Positions 61,592 to 64,000 of a stretch of 64,000 bases of DNA are shown piece after piece. This DNA comes from Martinezella lusitana (GTDB lineage Bacteria > Pseudomonadota > Alphaproteobacteria > Rhizobiales > Rhizobiaceae). Position 1 is the stretch's first letter. Every line of letters begins with the position of its first letter. A model generated the notes under the pieces. That model was not told the DNA's origin. It did not search any database and was given only the letters and a program-made list of their open reading frames with translations. The DNA is taken from the NCBI RefSeq assembly GCF_014207095.1, contig NZ_JACHBG010000028.1:1-64000 (forward strand). The letters are read 5' to 3'. The position numbers were made by a program, and so were the translations under genes.

Positions 61592-62773
61592 TCACTCTCC
61601 CTTTGCCTGGATGTTCACCGCACCGACGAGCGGAACATCGAACATTTTTGACCAGGCGACAGTGCTCAAATGCTGGATCGCGACTATCGACGTGCCAGTC
61701 GTCCACCAGCCATTGCCGACTGCGACGATGATGTCGGGAGAGTGCAGCATCGACTGCAGGACCGGCCAAACGATCAGTTGCTCGTAGCAGATCAGCGGCG
61801 CGATCCTTGTTCCGTCAATTTCAACAGCAGGATTGCCAAAGAAATGCGCCCGAGCGCCGCCGGACTCGCCGGTCAGCATCCGCCACGGCTGCCACATTGA
61901 TCCTGGAACCGGCATCCGCTCCCGATAGAGGATTTCGGCATTCTGGGCCGAGATCGCTACCAGCGCATTGTCATACCCGTCGCCAGCGAGGACCGCCGCA
62001 CCGGCGATGACGGTGAGCTCTCGATCACGCAGCGCGTTGCGCCAAAGGCGCTCCACAGTCGGTGTCCAGAAACCGAGCGCGCTTTCCGGAAGAACCACAC
62101 TTCGCGGCTTGCCGTCGTCACTGGCGAGGACCGTGGCAATCAGGACTCTCTGGCGCTCCAAAGATTGATCGCGCCCGAGCGTTTTACCGAGTTCAAGGTC
62201 AACGCCCCTCCATCCCTCGGGTAGTCTCGGTTCTGTCCAGACTGCGGCGGACCAGAGCCATAGGCTTAGCATGACCAAGACGGCTGCCGGCCAATAGCGC
62301 GATGTCATCATTGCCAGGCCGGCGGCGATTGCGGCCAGCCCCCACCATCCCCATCCCGGAAACAATACACCGGCCGCCGTGATCGGCTGCGCCCAGCCAA
62401 TAATCCCGAAGGGCGGCAGAGCCATCAGTACGGTTGCCGCAAGATACTGCGCCGCCCGGGCCAAACCAAGCCGCGGCGTCCAGAGTGCAGCATGCACCAT
62501 GACAAACGATGCGGATGCCACAAGCCACAGCAACAGGCCGGGCCATAGATCGGCGGCATAAAAATTCGCGACGCCCTGCGGCAGACCGCGCGATGCGGCC
62601 AGGAAATAGCCGAGCGCAACAAGCGCTGCGACCCCGCGGGATGGCGCCATCCCCCAGAGCACCGGAAACAACATGGCGACGGGCAGGGCCTGCACAGTGC
62701 CGCTCCAGCCGACTGCGCCGATGGCGATCGCAAGTACGATCAGAACCGCCGGGCGTATTCGATCACGGTTCAT
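61592..62773 (-). CDS. traB: Conjugal transfer protein TraB
   Basis: 393 residues from ATG 62773, which overlaps the traF stop; a longer frame exists to 62842. Several membrane helices fill the first half (VLIVLAIAIGAVGWSGTVQALPVAMLFPVLWG). A C-terminal nitrilase-type (CN hydrolase) domain follows (VVLPESALGFW, TRIAPLICYEQLIVW with its Cys, IVAVGNGWW). The architecture is like apolipoprotein N-acyltransferase. It raises transfer efficiency on Ti plasmids. Confidence 0.93.
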   Translation of the reverse strand: MNRDRIRPAVLIVLAIAIGAVGWSGTVQALPVAMLFPVLWGMAPSRGVAALVALGYFLAASRGLPQGVANFYAADLWPGLLLWLVASASFVMVHAALWTPRLGLARAAQYLAATVLMALPPFGIIGWAQPITAAGVLFPGWGWWGLAAIAAGLAMMTSRYWPAAVLVMLSLWLWSAAVWTEPRLPEGWRGVDLELGKTLGRDQSLERQRVLIATVLASDDGKPRSVVLPESALGFWTPTVERLWRNALRDRELTVIAGAAVLAGDGYDNALVAISAQNAEILYRERMPVPGSMWQPWRMLTGESGGARAHFFGNPAVEIDGTRIAPLICYEQLIVWPVLQSMLHSPDIIVAVGNGWWTTGTSIVAIQHLSTVAWSKMFDVPLVGAVNIQAKGE

Positions 62774-63308
62774 ATGTGAGGATCGGGCGGGCGAACCCGA
62801 GAATGCCGATTGCGGGGATCGGTCCAAAATATCGGGAGTCATAGGAGCTCACAAAAGGAGAATGGAGATAGAGCATGCCGGCCGCGACCACGCCGCCGGC
62901 ATAAAGTTCGAGCGGCCGCCCCGCCCCATCGACTGGACGTATGGTCGACGAGGGAAGTGGCCTACCGTCGATCGATACGCTTTGGCCGATCGCGACATGC
63001 TGGCCGGGCAGGGCCGCGACCATCTTGATGAGCGGCGCAACGCCGCCGGGGCAGACGCCACGGGCGAGATAGAGACGACGGCGGGCTTTAGCGAATAATG
63101 GTGTCTGCGGCGGGCAGACAAAGACGAGATCGCCGACGGTCGCGGCCCGGTGTGTCTGCTCGATGCGCCAGAGGCCGAGCGGTTCGCTTGGTGTCAGGTT
63201 CAATCTGTAGCCACCGAGCATCGCCGTCGCGGAAAGTGCTCCAACGGCGAACACCGATGCGGCCAGCATTGCGAGCACGCGCCATCGCATTTGGCCTCGC
63301 GGTGTCAC
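62763..63308 (-). CDS. traF: Conjugal transfer signal peptidase TraF
   Basis: 181 residues. A membrane anchor (VLAMLAASVFAVGALSATAMLGG) precedes the S26 catalytic Ser in TPSEPLGLW and Lys in IKMVAALPGQHV. It probably matures and cyclises the TrbC pilin, as in RP4. The stop overlaps the traB start and the ATG overlaps the traA stop. Confidence 0.94.
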   Translation of the reverse strand: MTPRGQMRWRVLAMLAASVFAVGALSATAMLGGYRLNLTPSEPLGLWRIEQTHRAATVGDLVFVCPPQTPLFAKARRRLYLARGVCPGGVAPLIKMVAALPGQHVAIGQSVSIDGRPLPSSTIRPVDGAGRPLELYAGGVVAAGMLYLHSPFVSSYDSRYFGPIPAIGILGFARPILTYEP

Positions 63309-64000
63309 TGTTTCAGACCCGGCGTCTGTCGCTGCGACAGTTTTAGATCCTCGACCTGCTTCAGTGTCGCGGTCGTCCGCTCATGCGCTGCCAGTTGTTG
63401 CGCCGTCCGCATCACCGGCCAGGCTTCCTTCAGACTTTCCATTTCCGCCGGTTGCAGCCCGGAGGCCATCCTGTCGAATAGCGGCCCCTCAGGTTTCTGC
63501 GCGGCATTCGCCAGAAGGGTCCGCTCACCGAACCGTTCTGACACGGCCTTGTTGAAGCCATCGATTTCGAGCTTGGCCTCACGGTTGCTGATGGCAAAGC
63601 CGAGTGCTGCAGGCAGATCGTTGCGGTCAATGGCATCGCGAACGCGCTCCAGCACGGTGCGCGCTTCCGGCGACAGGGCCGGGATGTCGATCGACACACG
63701 CTGACGCAAGGTCTTCTCCTCACCTTCGATCCTCGCCCGCGCTGTGCCGCGCATCACCAGATAATGCTCGATATCGCGCTTAAGGGCGGGAACGTTGACC
63801 TCAGCGACGTGACGCGCTTCCTTCTCCGTCTTGCCAGCCAGCAGTCCGGTCTTGCCGTTCAGCGCACCGATCGTGCCGGGATCGTCGGTCAGCTTTTGCA
63901 GGGTCTGGCTGGCAATCTGCCGGTCGGCCAGGATGCTATCGAAGTTCATCGCCCGAAAAGCGGTTTCGGGATCGGCAAAGACATAGCGGAAGCGGGTTGA
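63305..64000 (-). CDS. traA: TraA relaxase/helicase, C-terminal part
   Basis: The frame is open to the right edge; an internal ATG at 63949 is not the start, as STRFRYVFADPETAFRAM precedes it without a stop. The 231 visible residues are the helical C-terminal tail seen in rhizobial TraA proteins (ETAFRAMNFDSILADRQIASQ, NVPALKRDIEHYLVMR). The relaxase and helicase domains, and oriT, lie beyond the window. It heads the traAFBH operon. Confidence 0.92.
   Translation of the reverse strand, partial: STRFRYVFADPETAFRAMNFDSILADRQIASQTLQKLTDDPGTIGALNGKTGLLAGKTEKEARHVAEVNVPALKRDIEHYLVMRGTARARIEGEEKTLRQRVSIDIPALSPEARTVLERVRDAIDRNDLPAALGFAISNREAKLEIDGFNKAVSERFGERTLLANAAQKPEGPLFDRMASGLQPAEMESLKEAWPVMRTAQQLAAHERTTATLKQVEDLKLSQRQTPGLKQ

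Noticed and set aside
1..64000. CRISPR arrays, rRNA, tRNA or intact insertion sequences
   Set aside because: No regular spacer arrays, RNA genes or transposase motifs were seen by eye; short or divergent elements could be missed.

Overview
The window is part of a repABC-type plasmid from a Rhizobiales bacterium (Rhizobium/Agrobacterium/Sinorhizobium type). The support is a complete repA-repB-repC cassette with its counter-transcribed RNA, a traI-trbBCDEJKLFGHI operon divergent from repA, part of a traA-traF-traB-traH operon, and traR/traM. This is the layout of quorum-regulated Ti-like conjugative plasmids. No rRNA, tRNA or CRISPR array was seen.

Left arm, 1-15.6 kb, looks like a defence/stability island. 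(i) A minus-strand operon runs off the left edge and holds a GHKL-type ATPase, a DUF6339-like protein, two unknown proteins and a small protein. (ii) A minus-strand XRE regulator, ImmA/IrrE metallopeptidase, unknown protein and CHAT (caspase-like) protease. (iii) Divergent from it, across a cluster of inverted repeats, a ubiquitin-like conjugation operon: ubiquitin-like/E2 fusion, JAB/E1 fusion and a Cys-rich DUF6527-like protein. (iv) ietA/ietS, an AAA ATPase plus subtilisin pair known from pTiC58 as a stability/incompatibility module.

15.6-27.1 kb holds a DUF1612-type protein and a tyrosine recombinase separated by two perfect inverted repeats. Next is a compact lasso-peptide cluster: small ORF, RRE, protease, precursor, cyclase and cytochrome P450. 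The predicted core is GSAGPLAFDFHLSDRNT with a Gly1-Asp9 ring. Three unknown or nuclease-like genes follow.

27.5-41.8 kb is the replication and mating-pair-formation backbone. A tra box lies between repA and traI, so TraR-AHL probably raises copy number and transfer together.

42.4-60.3 kb is a catabolic region organised like Ti-plasmid opine regions. It has a polar amino-acid ABC transporter, two ureohydrolases (one very like 4-guanidinobutyrase), a class III aminotransferase, succinate-semialdehyde dehydrogenase, a DmpA-type peptidase, an N,N-dimethylformamidase-like protein, an NmrA-like protein and a LysR regulator. Five palindromes RCATCG-N7-CGATGT (one imperfect), plus a weaker sixth, sit in the promoter regions and are the likely LysR operators. 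The simplest route is guanidinobutyrate or a conjugate -> GABA + urea -> succinate semialdehyde -> succinate. The last downstream co-directional gene is traR, as in the octopine occ operon, so this nutrient may license conjugation. The block contains a decayed internal duplication.

TraM, traH, traB, traF and the 3' end of traA close the window.
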